From positions 25,729 to 89,728 of the forward strand of contig CAUSKK010000009.1 in NCBI GenBank assembly GCA_963532425.1: DNA of 64,000 nt. Direction: 5' to 3'. The position numbers were made by a program, and so were the translations under genes. The DNA is from CAUSKK01 sp963532425 (lineage in GTDB: Bacteria; Pseudomonadota; Gammaproteobacteria; Cardiobacteriales; Cardiobacteriaceae). The notes below the pieces were generated by a model. The model saw only the letters and a list, made by a program, of their open reading frames with translations, made no database searches and was not told the DNA's origin. Shown piece after piece: positions 35,253 through 43,962 of this stretch (the first letter of the stretch is position 1; the number at the start of each line of letters is the position of its first letter).

Positions 35253-36774
35253 AGATTTTTTCGTATTCCATCACTTTCTTGACGTAGTCGCGGGTTTCGT
35301 TGAAGGGAATCTGCGCTATCCATTCGTCCAGCGGCAGATTGGGATATTTGTCCAGCCACTGGCGCGCCCGGTTGGGGCCGGCGTTGTAGGAGGCCGCCGC
35401 CACCGCCAGACTGCGGAATTCCTGCAGCCGGTTCGACAGGTACTGGGTGCCAATGGCCAGATTGGTGCTGGGATTGGTGAGCTGGCCGCTGCCGCCGTAG
35501 CTGATGCCGTATTTGCGCGCCGTGTCGCTGGCCGTGGCCGGCATCACCTGCATCAGGCCGAGGGCCCCGGCCGCCGATTTAATCTCCTCCTGGAAGATGC
35601 TTTCCTTGCGGATGATGGCGTAGATTTCGCTGGTTTTAATGCGGTGCTGGCGGGCGAGACTCTCAATTTCCTGGCGGTATTTAATCGGGAAGCGCAGGTT
35701 CAGGTTATCCCAGATTTTGTTCTGGGCCAGAATGCTGATGGCGCCGATGTGCCAGCCCTGCTGGTGGGCCACCAGGGCGATTTGTTCGACCAGCTCCGGC
35801 GGCTTGCCCTTGGCCACGGCCTGCAGTTCGGCCATGGCCCGCTGGCCCTTGCCCAGATTTTTGAGAATCAAAGCCCGCTGCACGCCGTTCATGACCTGGG
35901 CGCGCTGGGCGTTGATTTGCCGGGTGGGGCGATTGTGGAACTGGGGCGCCTGGCCGAGTTTTTCCGCCGCCAGGAAGCCGAAATAGTCGCGCTGGCTGGC
36001 GGCCTTGCGGAAGTGGCTCTCGGCCTGGCTGCGGTTGCCGCTCTTTTCGGCGGCCCGGCCGAGCCAGTACTGCACTTCGGCCTTGTTGTAGGCCTTCTCG
36101 TCGAGCTTGCCCAGCAGCTGGGGCAGGCGGGCCCAGTCGTTGCGGCGCTGGGCATAGGCAATCACATCGAAGATGGTGTTGTCGCTCTGGCTGCCGGCGG
36201 GCATCCGTGCCCACATTTCGTAGGTGGCGCTATCGTCGGCCCGGGCCAGTTTGCTGACCAGCCGATTGTAGGCGTGCTCATAGTCCTTCACGCCGGCCAG
36301 GGTGTTGCTGCGCGCCAGATAGAGCGCTTCGTCCAAGTTCTTATTGGCCAGGGCGTAAATCTGCTCGGCCGCCGGACTCGGTGCCGTGTTTGGGCAGGGG
36401 CGGCGCTGGGCCTGGAGATAGAGGCAGGTAATTTCGTCGTCGGCGAAGGATTCGCGGTAGGTGGCGATGATGGCCTGGGGATTGGTGATAATCCATTGTT
36501 TATAGGCACTTTTTGCCAGGTCATCGCTGAAATAGCTGTCCGGGTGGGCCTTCAGAAAGGCGCTGACGCCGGCCACGTCCTGCAGATTGTTCTGCCAGTA
36601 CTGATACTCCACCATCGGGTAGAGCGGGTGGGCCGCCAGGTGCTGATAGAGGGACAGCGGCGCGCCGTTCTTCACTGCCTCCTCCGCCTCCAGCAGGGCG
36701 TTGTTCTGCTGGGCGCCGGCCAGGCGGAGGGCCAGCAGCAGGGAAACGCCGAGAAGATTACGTAAAGCTTTCAT
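35230..36774 (-). CDS. slt: Soluble lytic murein transglycosylase
   Basis: Periplasmic enzyme that cleaves glycan strands to 1,6-anhydromuropeptides. The 514-residue product has a signal peptide (ending RLAGA), a long alpha-superhelical region and a C-terminal SLT domain with the catalytic Glu in YAIIRKESIFQ, followed by GALGLMQVMPATA and AAASYNAGP. It is shorter than E. coli Slt70 (645 residues) but has the same order. It overlaps the next SLT gene's stop by 4 bp. Confidence 0.92.
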   Translation of the reverse strand: MKALRNLLGVSLLLALRLAGAQQNNALLEAEEAVKNGAPLSLYQHLAAHPLYPMVEYQYWQNNLQDVAGVSAFLKAHPDSYFSDDLAKSAYKQWIITNPQAIIATYRESFADDEITCLYLQAQRRPCPNTAPSPAAEQIYALANKNLDEALYLARSNTLAGVKDYEHAYNRLVSKLARADDSATYEMWARMPAGSQSDNTIFDVIAYAQRRNDWARLPQLLGKLDEKAYNKAEVQYWLGRAAEKSGNRSQAESHFRKAASQRDYFGFLAAEKLGQAPQFHNRPTRQINAQRAQVMNGVQRALILKNLGKGQRAMAELQAVAKGKPPELVEQIALVAHQQGWHIGAISILAQNKIWDNLNLRFPIKYRQEIESLARQHRIKTSEIYAIIRKESIFQEEIKSAAGALGLMQVMPATASDTARKYGISYGGSGQLTNPSTNLAIGTQYLSNRLQEFRSLAVAAASYNAGPNRARQWLDKYPNLPLDEWIAQIPFNETRDYVKKVMEYEKIYDYLLRQ

Positions 36775-37391
36775 TTGATGTGCTCTTTCCAGTCATTTTG
36801 ATATTTGCTGTGATAGGCCAAGACCCGGCGCACATATTCCTGCGTTTCGGGAAATGGCGGGATTTGTTCCTTATATCGTATGACATTTTGCGGGCCAGCG
36901 TTATAGGCCGCCAGGGCCAAATCCAGCCGGTGAAAGCGTTGCAGCTGCTCCTTCAGATAGCGGGTGCCGCCGTCGATGTTGGCCTGCTCGTCGTGGGGAT
37001 TGACGCGGAGATAGTCGGCGGTGGCCGGCATCAGCTGCATCAGGCCGATGGCGCCCTTCTGGGAAATGGCCTGCTGCTGGTAGCCGCTTTCCACACTAAT
37101 CACGGCGTGGATAAGCGCTTCGTCCATCTGGTGGTTCTGGGCCACTTTGTTGATGACCTCCTTCAGCTTCTCCTGGCGGGCGCTGAAGGAAGCGCTGGGC
37201 TGGGCCGCCAGTTGCACCGGCGCCGGCGGGGAAGCGCTTCCCCCGGGAACGGCCGGGGCCGGCGCCCGTACCAGCGGCCGTTTCGGACAGGGAATGCTCA
37301 TCTTCTTGCCGGCGGCGTTGCTGATGGTGCCGCAGGTGCGGGCCGGGGCCAGCGCACTGGCCAGCAGCAGCAGCAGTAACAGGGCACGCAT
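36771..37391 (-). CDS. Single-domain SLT lytic transglycosylase
   Basis: A 206-residue exported protein: signal peptide (about 1-18), a Pro/Ala-rich linker, then an SLT domain with catalytic Glu in HAVISVESGYQ, plus GAIGLMQLMPATA and ALAAYNAGP. A palindrome copy near 37230 encodes GGSASPP inside the linker. It has an ATGA overlap with slt and lies 1 bp after the larger SLT gene, so all three are one operon. Confidence 0.88.
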   Translation of the reverse strand: MRALLLLLLLASALAPARTCGTISNAAGKKMSIPCPKRPLVRAPAPAVPGGSASPPAPVQLAAQPSASFSARQEKLKEVINKVAQNHQMDEALIHAVISVESGYQQQAISQKGAIGLMQLMPATADYLRVNPHDEQANIDGGTRYLKEQLQRFHRLDLALAAYNAGPQNVIRYKEQIPPFPETQEYVRRVLAYHSKYQNDWKEHIK

Positions 37392-37392
37392 C

Positions 37393-39627
37393 CTACAAAC
37401 CTATGTCGCCGGGGCTGGCCTTGTAGCGCCGGTAATATTCCATGACCTTCGGCACATAGGCCCGGGTCTCGATGAACGGCGGAATCTTATTGCCATATTT
37501 GCGCACGTTGCCCTCCCCGGCGTTGTAGCCGGCGGCGGCCAGTTCCATGCTGCCAAATTGGCCGAGCAGCCATTTCAGATAGGTGGAGCCGGCGCGAATG
37601 TTCTCCTCGGTGTTGTAGGCATCGCTGACGCCAAAGCGGCGGGCGGTGGCCGGCATCAGCTGCATCAGACCCATGGCGCCGGCGTGGGAACGGGCGCGCG
37701 GCTTGTAGGCACTTTCGGCCGAAATGATGGCGTGGACAAAATAGGGGTCGACACCCACCTCATTGGCGATGCTGTTGATTTGGGCGGTCAAATCACGCTG
37801 GCGCTGGCGGAATTCGCCGCTGGTGTTGATGTTCAACGCCTGCACCACCTGCCGTTCGATGCGCTTGGCCTCGGCCAGGACGGCGGCCGGACAGTCTTTG
37901 GTCGGCTCCAGGTGGAGGACGCGGCCGTTTTCCGCCGTGATGGTGCCGCCACAGTGGCCGGCCTCGGTGAAGTAGTCCAGCTGGTGGGCAGCCACCACCT
38001 GGACTTTTTCGCCGGATTTGATTTCGCCGCCGCTGCTGCCGGCGCTGTAGTCATAGGAACGGCTGGCGCAGGCGAAATCCTTCTTCTCACCGCGAAAGAT
38101 GATGGAACCGGCGCCGCTACAGGCCAGGCGCGGGTGCTCCGGCGTGCCACCGGGAAGCGCTTCCTTCTTCAGGTCCTGGCGGACGGCCGCATAGGAACGC
38201 GACCAGAATTCACAGTGGCGGAAACCATCTTTCTGTTTCTCATTGACGTAGCTGGGGGTGCCGCTCTCGTCAAAGCATTTGTATACATTCTCATCGGCCG
38301 GGGCGGCGGCACTGGCTACGGCCGGAGTGGCTGTAGCCGCCTCAGACTTTTTTCCGGCGTCCTCCTTTTTGCCCTCGGGGCCGTCCTGGGCATCGGCCTT
38401 CAGCTCGTCCGTGGTCCGGGCCGATTTACGGGCCGCCAGCTGGAGGACGGAGCTTTTCAGCTGCTCCTCCACCAGGGCCTTACGCATGGGCTTGCCCTTA
38501 TAGTCCGCTAGCTTCTTTTGGTCGTTTTTCTCCATGGCCACACACTCATCCATGGGCTTATCGGCCGATTGAATGATGGTGGTGGCCGAACCGCCCGGCT
38601 GCGGGCAGACCCACATCACCTTCTGCATCTGCTCGGCGCGGCGGCTCATCTCCTCGGCGCTGACCACGATGTCCGGGTCAAATTCGGCCGGGGCGGTTGT
38701 TTGGGCCAGGGCCGGAGCTTCGGCCGGAGGCGTTTCGGTTTTGGCGGCCACGGCCGGGGGAAGCGCTTCCCCTTTTTTCGGCTCGGCTTCGCCGCCCACC
38801 CGCCGCCGAATGCCCTCGCCCGGCTTAGCGGCGGCCAGTTGCTCAAGCGCTTCGCCACCATCGCGGGGGGCCGGGGCGGCTTTCTCTTTCTTCGCCGTCT
38901 TGTCGGCGCCGATGCTGTCCGGCAGCAGGGCGGCGGCCTCGGCGGCTGCCTTCTTCTCGGCCCGACTCAGGGCCTTGTCATTTTTGGGTGCTGGCGCCGG
39001 CTCAACGGTCGGGGCGGCCGGGGTCGGAACCGGGGCGGCGGCCTGGGGGGGCGCGGCGGGGGCCGGAGCCGGCGGGGCGGCCGGGGCGGGCGCAGCGGGG
39101 GCGGGCTCGGTAACAATTTCACCGACCACGTCGATTTTGCCGCGCTTCTTGCCGTTGATTTGGACGGTCAGGGGAATGGTGCGCATCTCGCCGGTGCCCA
39201 CCGGGGCGGCGGGAGCGGCAGGAGCGGCAGGAGCGGCCTCGGAGGCCGGAGCCGCTGGGGCCGGCTGGGGCTGGGGTTCCGGCTGGGCAGCGCTAACCTC
39301 CAGGGCCGGGGCCGCCGGCGCCGCCGGAGCGGGGGCCGGCTGGGGTTGGGGGGCCGGAGCAGGTGCCGGCGCTGGGGCGGGAGCGGGAGCCGGTGCAGGA
39401 GCCGGCTGGGCGTGGGCGGCGGCGGCCTGCACCTGGGCCTGCAGGGCAGCCAGTTTCGGCTGGGCGGCAGCCGGCTTCGGTTCGGGGGCGCCATAGGGAC
39501 GACAGTCCGGCCGGGTCGGCTTGCTGTAGATGTTTTCGTAGCCGTCCTCGTTGCAGACATATAGGCTGGTTTGTGCCGACGCCTCGGCCAGGGCCAGCAG
39601 CAGGGCTAAAGAAAAAATTTTATTCAT
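37393..39627 (-). CDS. Large DUF4124/SLT lytic transglycosylase with Pro-Ala linker
   Basis: A 744-residue exported protein. After a signal peptide comes a DUF4124-like segment (YVCNEDGYENIYSKPTRPDC), then about 150 residues of Ala-Pro repeats, a charged Ala/Lys-rich region, a second DUF4124-like segment (VYKCFDESGTPSYVNEKQKD) near residue 455, and a C-terminal SLT domain with catalytic Glu in HAIISAESAYK, GAMGLMQLMPATA and AAAGYNAGEGN. Several palindrome copies encode EALP or AEPKKGEALPP in the linkers. It shares 4 bp with the upstream GYF_2 gene. Confidence 0.88.
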   Translation of the reverse strand: MNKIFSLALLLALAEASAQTSLYVCNEDGYENIYSKPTRPDCRPYGAPEPKPAAAQPKLAALQAQVQAAAAHAQPAPAPAPAPAPAPAPAPAPQPQPAPAPAAPAAPALEVSAAQPEPQPQPAPAAPASEAAPAAPAAPAAPVGTGEMRTIPLTVQINGKKRGKIDVVGEIVTEPAPAAPAPAAPPAPAPAAPPQAAAPVPTPAAPTVEPAPAPKNDKALSRAEKKAAAEAAALLPDSIGADKTAKKEKAAPAPRDGGEALEQLAAAKPGEGIRRRVGGEAEPKKGEALPPAVAAKTETPPAEAPALAQTTAPAEFDPDIVVSAEEMSRRAEQMQKVMWVCPQPGGSATTIIQSADKPMDECVAMEKNDQKKLADYKGKPMRKALVEEQLKSSVLQLAARKSARTTDELKADAQDGPEGKKEDAGKKSEAATATPAVASAAAPADENVYKCFDESGTPSYVNEKQKDGFRHCEFWSRSYAAVRQDLKKEALPGGTPEHPRLACSGAGSIIFRGEKKDFACASRSYDYSAGSSGGEIKSGEKVQVVAAHQLDYFTEAGHCGGTITAENGRVLHLEPTKDCPAAVLAEAKRIERQVVQALNINTSGEFRQRQRDLTAQINSIANEVGVDPYFVHAIISAESAYKPRARSHAGAMGLMQLMPATARRFGVSDAYNTEENIRAGSTYLKWLLGQFGSMELAAAGYNAGEGNVRKYGNKIPPFIETRAYVPKVMEYYRRYKASPGDIGL

Positions 39628-40466
39628 GGTTGGTTATCAAAATAAAAAATGCCTAAATCAATGACAGATTCCCACTGGGACATGCCGACCTTCCAGATTT
39701 TGGTTTTGGGCTGGATTTCCCCCAAGTCGATGAGCTCCTGCACTTCGGCGGCCGAAAAGGGGCCCTTGCGGTCGCCGTCCTTGATATAGCGGTATTCCTT
39801 TTTGGTGGAGAATTCCGGGCGCTGGGGCTTGGCGGTTTCGCCGGCCGGGGGCAGGTTGAGCTGCTCCACGTTGAATTCCTCGCTGGGCAAAGGTTCATCC
39901 GGGGCCACCCGTTCCAATTGCTCCAGAACGTCCAAATCCATATGCAGGAGATCTAATCCTGCTTCCTCTAGCAAGGAATTGGCCATTTGCATCGGAATGA
40001 AATCCTGGGCCGCCGAAAGATGAGATAAAATTTCGTCGCCGCCTATTTGCTGGCATTTGCTCGCCGCCAGGGTCTTAATAATATGATTGACACAATTAGG
40101 GTAATTCAGAATTTGGCCATTGTCCCGATATTCCAAAAGAATATGACGGGCAAAGTCTTCTTTTTGAACTAGCTGCACGGTGATGTCGCCGCCCACCACC
40201 ACGATTTTATCGACGCTGTTGAGCTGGCACCGCCACTGGGTTTCCAGGGTGAAATCACTAAGAAAAAGAATGAAATCAAAACTTTCGTTGCTGAATTTAT
40301 GAATGCCGCTGGGCAGAAAACGCTGTTCCCGTTGATTGAAAATCACCGCATCCTGGGCGGCGGAATTTAATTCCACAATGCATTCGCCCCGGGGCAGGGT
40401 TTTTATGGCAACAATTTCATCAGATTTAATAATCTGCGTGCTTTTCTTAGAGGGAAAGAATTGCAT
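39624..40466 (-). CDS. GYF_2-domain protein of unknown function
   Basis: A 280-residue cytoplasmic protein. The C-terminal 60 residues (YRYIKDGDRKGPFSAAEVQE, then GEIQPKTKIWKVGMSQWESV) are a GYF_2 domain, a peptide-binding fold. The first 200 residues start MQFFPSKKSTQIIKSDEIVA and look like an SPFH- or virion-core-like region, but I cannot assign it. Base composition is lower in GC than its neighbours. Its stop overlaps the start of the large SLT gene (ATGA). Confidence 0.65.
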   Translation of the reverse strand: MQFFPSKKSTQIIKSDEIVAIKTLPRGECIVELNSAAQDAVIFNQREQRFLPSGIHKFSNESFDFILFLSDFTLETQWRCQLNSVDKIVVVGGDITVQLVQKEDFARHILLEYRDNGQILNYPNCVNHIIKTLAASKCQQIGGDEILSHLSAAQDFIPMQMANSLLEEAGLDLLHMDLDVLEQLERVAPDEPLPSEEFNVEQLNLPPAGETAKPQRPEFSTKKEYRYIKDGDRKGPFSAAEVQELIDLGEIQPKTKIWKVGMSQWESVIDLGIFYFDNQP

Positions 40467-40542
40467 ATATTTTTTTCCGAAAAGTTGGGTAATTTTAGAG
40501 AATAGGGCTATAGCTAAAAAATATTATAGAAATAAACCCCTT

Positions 40543-42006
40543 TTATTTATAGCCGTTGGCAATGCGGCCCTGGAGGCGGAAACCGTTGGCCTGAATCCGG
40601 GCGCGCAGCCGGGCCCGGGCCGAGGCGGACAGGGGCCCCTGCACCCAATAGCAGCGGTCGGCCCGCTGGCCCCAGAGCCAGCCATCGTCGCTGGCCAGCA
40701 GGGGCGGAGCATCAATCACAATGAAATCGTAGCGGCGGCGGGCCTCGGCCAGCAGCTGTTCGAGCCGGGGCCAGCCCGGCGGCGTTGGCATGGCGTCGAG
40801 GCTGAGCCAGTCCAAACCGGCCTGGGCACTGGGCGCCGGTGCCAGGGCAAGGGGGGGAAGCGCTTCGCTGGGCCGGGCCAGGCGCTGGCCCAGCGGACTG
40901 CGGTAGCCGTTGCCGTCCCAGAGCAGGGTTTTGGCGCCGGACTGGGCCAGCAGCACCGCCAGATTGGCACTGATAAAACTGCAGCCCTGGCCCGGCAGCG
41001 CCCCGGCCAGCAGCACCACCGTGGCGCCCGGGCGCTCGCCCCGGCCCAGGTAGATTTGCGCCCACAGCGGCCGCAGGGCCAGCACCGCCGGGTCCTGGGG
41101 CCGGTCGAGGGCCAGCAGCAGCCCCGGCCGCTGGGCCCGACTCGGCGGTACCGTGGCCAGCAGCGGCGCCAGCTCCGCCCCGATGTCCTCCTGGCGCCGG
41201 CGGCCCCACCCGGCCAGCAGCAGGGCCGGCGGCAGCAGCAGCCAGCCCCAGCGGGGGGGAAGCGCTTCGGCCTGGGGCGGCCGGAGAAAGCTCACCCGGG
41301 CCGGGGCCGTCCACGGTTCCTGTAAATCCTCCATTTCCAGCCGCTGCAGCTGCCCCTGAATCTCCGCACGTAGGGCCGCCGCCTCCCGCCGGGCGGCGCT
41401 GGGGGCCCGCCGCTGTTTCTGGAGCTGGCGCTGCCGTTGGCCCAGCAGTTCCCGTTTGGCCAGCAGGGTTTGGTAGTTGGGATGGTCTTTGGTGTAGAGC
41501 TCGGCCAGCTGGTTTTCCTCCCGCTGCAAATCCAGCAGCTGCAGTTCCACCGCCAGCAGGGCGGCCTCGGCCTCACTGCCGTTCAGGGGAAGCGCCTCCG
41601 CCGCCGGGGGCTGGCTGCGCTGCAGAAGTCGGAGCCGCCGGTGCAGGCGGGTGCGCTGATGCTGGCGCTGTTGCTGGCGCCGGGCCCGTTCCGCCTCGTC
41701 CCGGTCGCGGAGCTGCCGTTCATAGTCCGCCCGCAGGGTTTCCAGCAGGGCCAACGGCCGGCCGGCCTCGCCGCTGTCCAGCCGCAGGCCGAGCAGTCCG
41801 GCGCCCTCGTCGCGCCAGCGGAGCCGGTCATCGCGCCGTAGCCGGGGCGAGGCGGCCAGTTCCAGCCGGGCTTCGCCGTTGCTAACTCCGGCGGGCAGAC
41901 GGAAAACGGCGCCGGCGGCGAAGCGCTCCCGGGGGAGCAGATTCCAGCCGGCCAGCAGCAGCAGGGCCAGCGCCAGGGGCTGGCACAGAGATGGGAGCCT
42001 AGCCAC
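40543..42006 (-). CDS. Wzc-like chain-length/tyrosine-kinase protein with degenerate P-loop
   Basis: About 487 residues from a GTG at 42006 that overlaps the wzb stop (a GTG at 42012 is also possible; the frame to 42117 is shadow). Order: a first membrane helix (LALALLLLAGWNLLP), a long Arg/Gln-rich coiled coil, a second helix (WGWLLLPPALLLAGW), then a BY-kinase-like domain. The Walker A is GALPGQGCSFISANLAVLLA, where kinases have GxGKST, so the invariant Lys and Thr are Cys and Phe. Walker A' is LLWDGNGYRSP without the second Asp, and the C-terminus has one Tyr. It is probably not an active kinase. It lies beside wzb, its usual phosphatase partner. Confidence 0.75.
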   Translation of the reverse strand: MARLPSLCQPLALALLLLAGWNLLPRERFAAGAVFRLPAGVSNGEARLELAASPRLRRDDRLRWRDEGAGLLGLRLDSGEAGRPLALLETLRADYERQLRDRDEAERARRQQQRQHQRTRLHRRLRLLQRSQPPAAEALPLNGSEAEAALLAVELQLLDLQREENQLAELYTKDHPNYQTLLAKRELLGQRQRQLQKQRRAPSAARREAAALRAEIQGQLQRLEMEDLQEPWTAPARVSFLRPPQAEALPPRWGWLLLPPALLLAGWGRRRQEDIGAELAPLLATVPPSRAQRPGLLLALDRPQDPAVLALRPLWAQIYLGRGERPGATVVLLAGALPGQGCSFISANLAVLLAQSGAKTLLWDGNGYRSPLGQRLARPSEALPPLALAPAPSAQAGLDWLSLDAMPTPPGWPRLEQLLAEARRRYDFIVIDAPPLLASDDGWLWGQRADRCYWVQGPLSASARARLRARIQANGFRLQGRIANGYK

Positions 42007-42427
42007 GGCCACCCAGCTGGGCGGCCCAGCGGGCGGCGGCACTGGCCATCTGGGCGTAGACGTCGCGGTAGACGGGGACGCCGTAGCCGTAGGGGTCGGG
42101 CACCGGCCGCCGGTCAAAGAGCTGAATCTTGGCCTCGGCCAGCGGCTGCCATTCCAGGGCCCGCTGGCGCTGCCAGTCCTCCATGACCAGAATCAAATCG
42201 TATTCGTCGATGAGGGCGGCGCTGAGCTGCTGGGGCTTGTGGTGAGCAAGGCTGAGGCCATTTTCGGCGGCCACGGCCTGCATGGTGGGGTGGGCCTCCC
42301 AGTCGAGGACGGCACTAATGCCGGCCGAACGCACGGTTTTTTCCGGCAACAGCTTTTGCAGCAGCCGTTCCCCCAGGGGCGAGCGGCAGATATTGCCGAG
42401 ACAGACGACCAGAATCTTTTCACACAT
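41999..42427 (-). CDS. wzb: Low-molecular-weight protein-tyrosine phosphatase
   Basis: A 142-residue cytoplasmic phosphatase. The P-loop is VVCLGNICRSP (Cys9 to Arg15) and the general acid Asp is in PDPYGYG. The ATG at 42427 has AGGAG upstream; the frame extending to 42496 adds unrelated sequence. Such enzymes reverse BY-kinase phosphorylation in capsule or exopolysaccharide export, but the adjacent kinase-like protein lacks the ATP-binding lysine and no export genes are present. Confidence 0.9.
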   Translation of the reverse strand: MCEKILVVCLGNICRSPLGERLLQKLLPEKTVRSAGISAVLDWEAHPTMQAVAAENGLSLAHHKPQQLSAALIDEYDLILVMEDWQRQRALEWQPLAEAKIQLFDRRPVPDPYGYGVPVYRDVYAQMASAAARWAAQLGGRG

Positions 42428-42532
42428 CAAATATTCTCCTGATAACTTTCGGTTATGACGGACGGAAAAATCGCTATTTTTGCCGCCGCGAGCCATTTCC
42501 TATGATGAAAAAAAAGCATCATAGGCAAAACC

Positions 42533-43939
42533 ATGAACCATTTTCCCCTTTTCGCCGCCCTGCGCGGCCGGCCGGTGTTGCTCATCGGCGCCGGCAGTGT
42601 GGGCCTGCGCAAAGCCCGGCTGCTGCGGGCGGCCGGTGCCCAAATCCGCCTGGTGGCCCGCCGGCTCCATCCGGAACTGCAAACGCTGGTGGCGGCCGAG
42701 GCCATTGAATGGCTCGGCCCGGAATTTGACGAAAGCCAGCTGGAGGGCGTCTTTCTGGCCGTCAATGCCAGCGGCGATGAAGCGCTGGGCCGCCGGCTCT
42801 TTGCCCTGGCCAACGCCCGGGGCCTGTGGCTGAACACCGTTGATTGTCCCGAGCTGTGCAGCGTTATCTTTCCGGCCATCATCGACCGGGGGCCGGTGCA
42901 ACTGGCCCTGTCCAGCGGGGGCACCGCCCCGGTACTGCTGCGCCAGCTGCGCCAGCAGCTGGAAGCGCTTCTGCCCCGGCGGCTGGAATTGATGGCCACC
43001 CTGGCCGGCCGCTTCCGGGCCACGGTGCAGGAACGGCTAGCCCCGGCCGCCCGCCGCGCCTTCTGGGAAAAAATCTTCGGCGGGGAGCGCTTCGCCCGGC
43101 TCTGTGAACAGAACCAGTCCGAGGAAGCGCTGCGCCATCTCCACGACCAGCTCGACCATTTCCGCCCCGAGGGCGGCAGCGTAACCCTGGTGGGCGCCGG
43201 CAGTGGCGACCCGGAACTGCTGACCCTGAAGGGCCTGCAGGCGCTACAGCGGGCCGATGTGGTCTGCTATGACGCCCTCATCTCGCCGGGGGTGCTGGAT
43301 TTGATTCGCCGCGATGCCGAGCGCCTCTACGTCGGCAAGCGCTCCGGCCACCACAGCCTGAGCCAGGCGGAAATCAACCGGCTGCTCATCGACCGGGCCC
43401 GGGCCGGCCAGCGGGTGGTGCGCCTCAAGGGCGGCGACCCGTTCATCTTCGGCCGGGGCGGCGAAGAGCTGCAGGCCCTGCGCCGGGCCGGCATTCCCTT
43501 TACGGTGGTGCCCGGGGTCAGCGCCGGGCTGGCGGTCAGTGCCTATGCCGGCATTCCGCTCACCCACCGCGACCATGCCTCGGCCGTCAGCTTTATCAGC
43601 GGCCAGCAGCTGCAGCAGGAACCCCAGGACTGGACCCGGCTCGCCGGCCCCCGACATACGCTGGTGATTTATATGGGCACGGCCCAGGCGGCCCGCTGGC
43701 AGGAAGCGCTTCTCCACTATGGCCGCGCGCCGACCACGCCGGTGGCCCTCATCAGCCAGGGCACCCTGGCCCAGCAGCGTATCCGCACCGGCACCCTGGC
43801 CGAGCTGGCCGAACTGGCCGAAGACGCCGAGACCCCGGCTCTCATCATCGTCGGTGAGACCGTCGCCCTCCAGTCCCAGCTGCATTGGTTTGGCGCCCCG
43901 GCCGAAACCCGGGCCGAAGCGCTTCCCCTCCCCGCCTAA
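42533..43939 (+). CDS. cysG: Siroheme synthase (CysG, trifunctional)
   Basis: Makes siroheme for sulfite reductase from uroporphyrinogen III. The 468-residue product has the N-terminal dehydrogenase/ferrochelatase half (LLIGAGSVGLRKARLL, NTVDCPELCSVIFPAIIDRG, LALSSGGTAPVL) and the C-terminal SAM methyltransferase half (VTLVGAGSGDPELLTLKG, RLKGGDPFIFGRGGEE, VPGVSAGLAVSAYAGIPLTHR). Its last residues AEALPLPA come from a palindrome copy. It opens the plus-strand sulfur cluster. Confidence 0.96.
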   Translation: MNHFPLFAALRGRPVLLIGAGSVGLRKARLLRAAGAQIRLVARRLHPELQTLVAAEAIEWLGPEFDESQLEGVFLAVNASGDEALGRRLFALANARGLWLNTVDCPELCSVIFPAIIDRGPVQLALSSGGTAPVLLRQLRQQLEALLPRRLELMATLAGRFRATVQERLAPAARRAFWEKIFGGERFARLCEQNQSEEALRHLHDQLDHFRPEGGSVTLVGAGSGDPELLTLKGLQALQRADVVCYDALISPGVLDLIRRDAERLYVGKRSGHHSLSQAEINRLLIDRARAGQRVVRLKGGDPFIFGRGGEELQALRRAGIPFTVVPGVSAGLAVSAYAGIPLTHRDHASAVSFISGQQLQQEPQDWTRLAGPRHTLVIYMGTAQAARWQEALLHYGRAPTTPVALISQGTLAQQRIRTGTLAELAELAEDAETPALIIVGETVALQSQLHWFGAPAETRAEALPLPA

Positions 43940-43962
43940 AAAATATTCCAAGGATTTTCATC

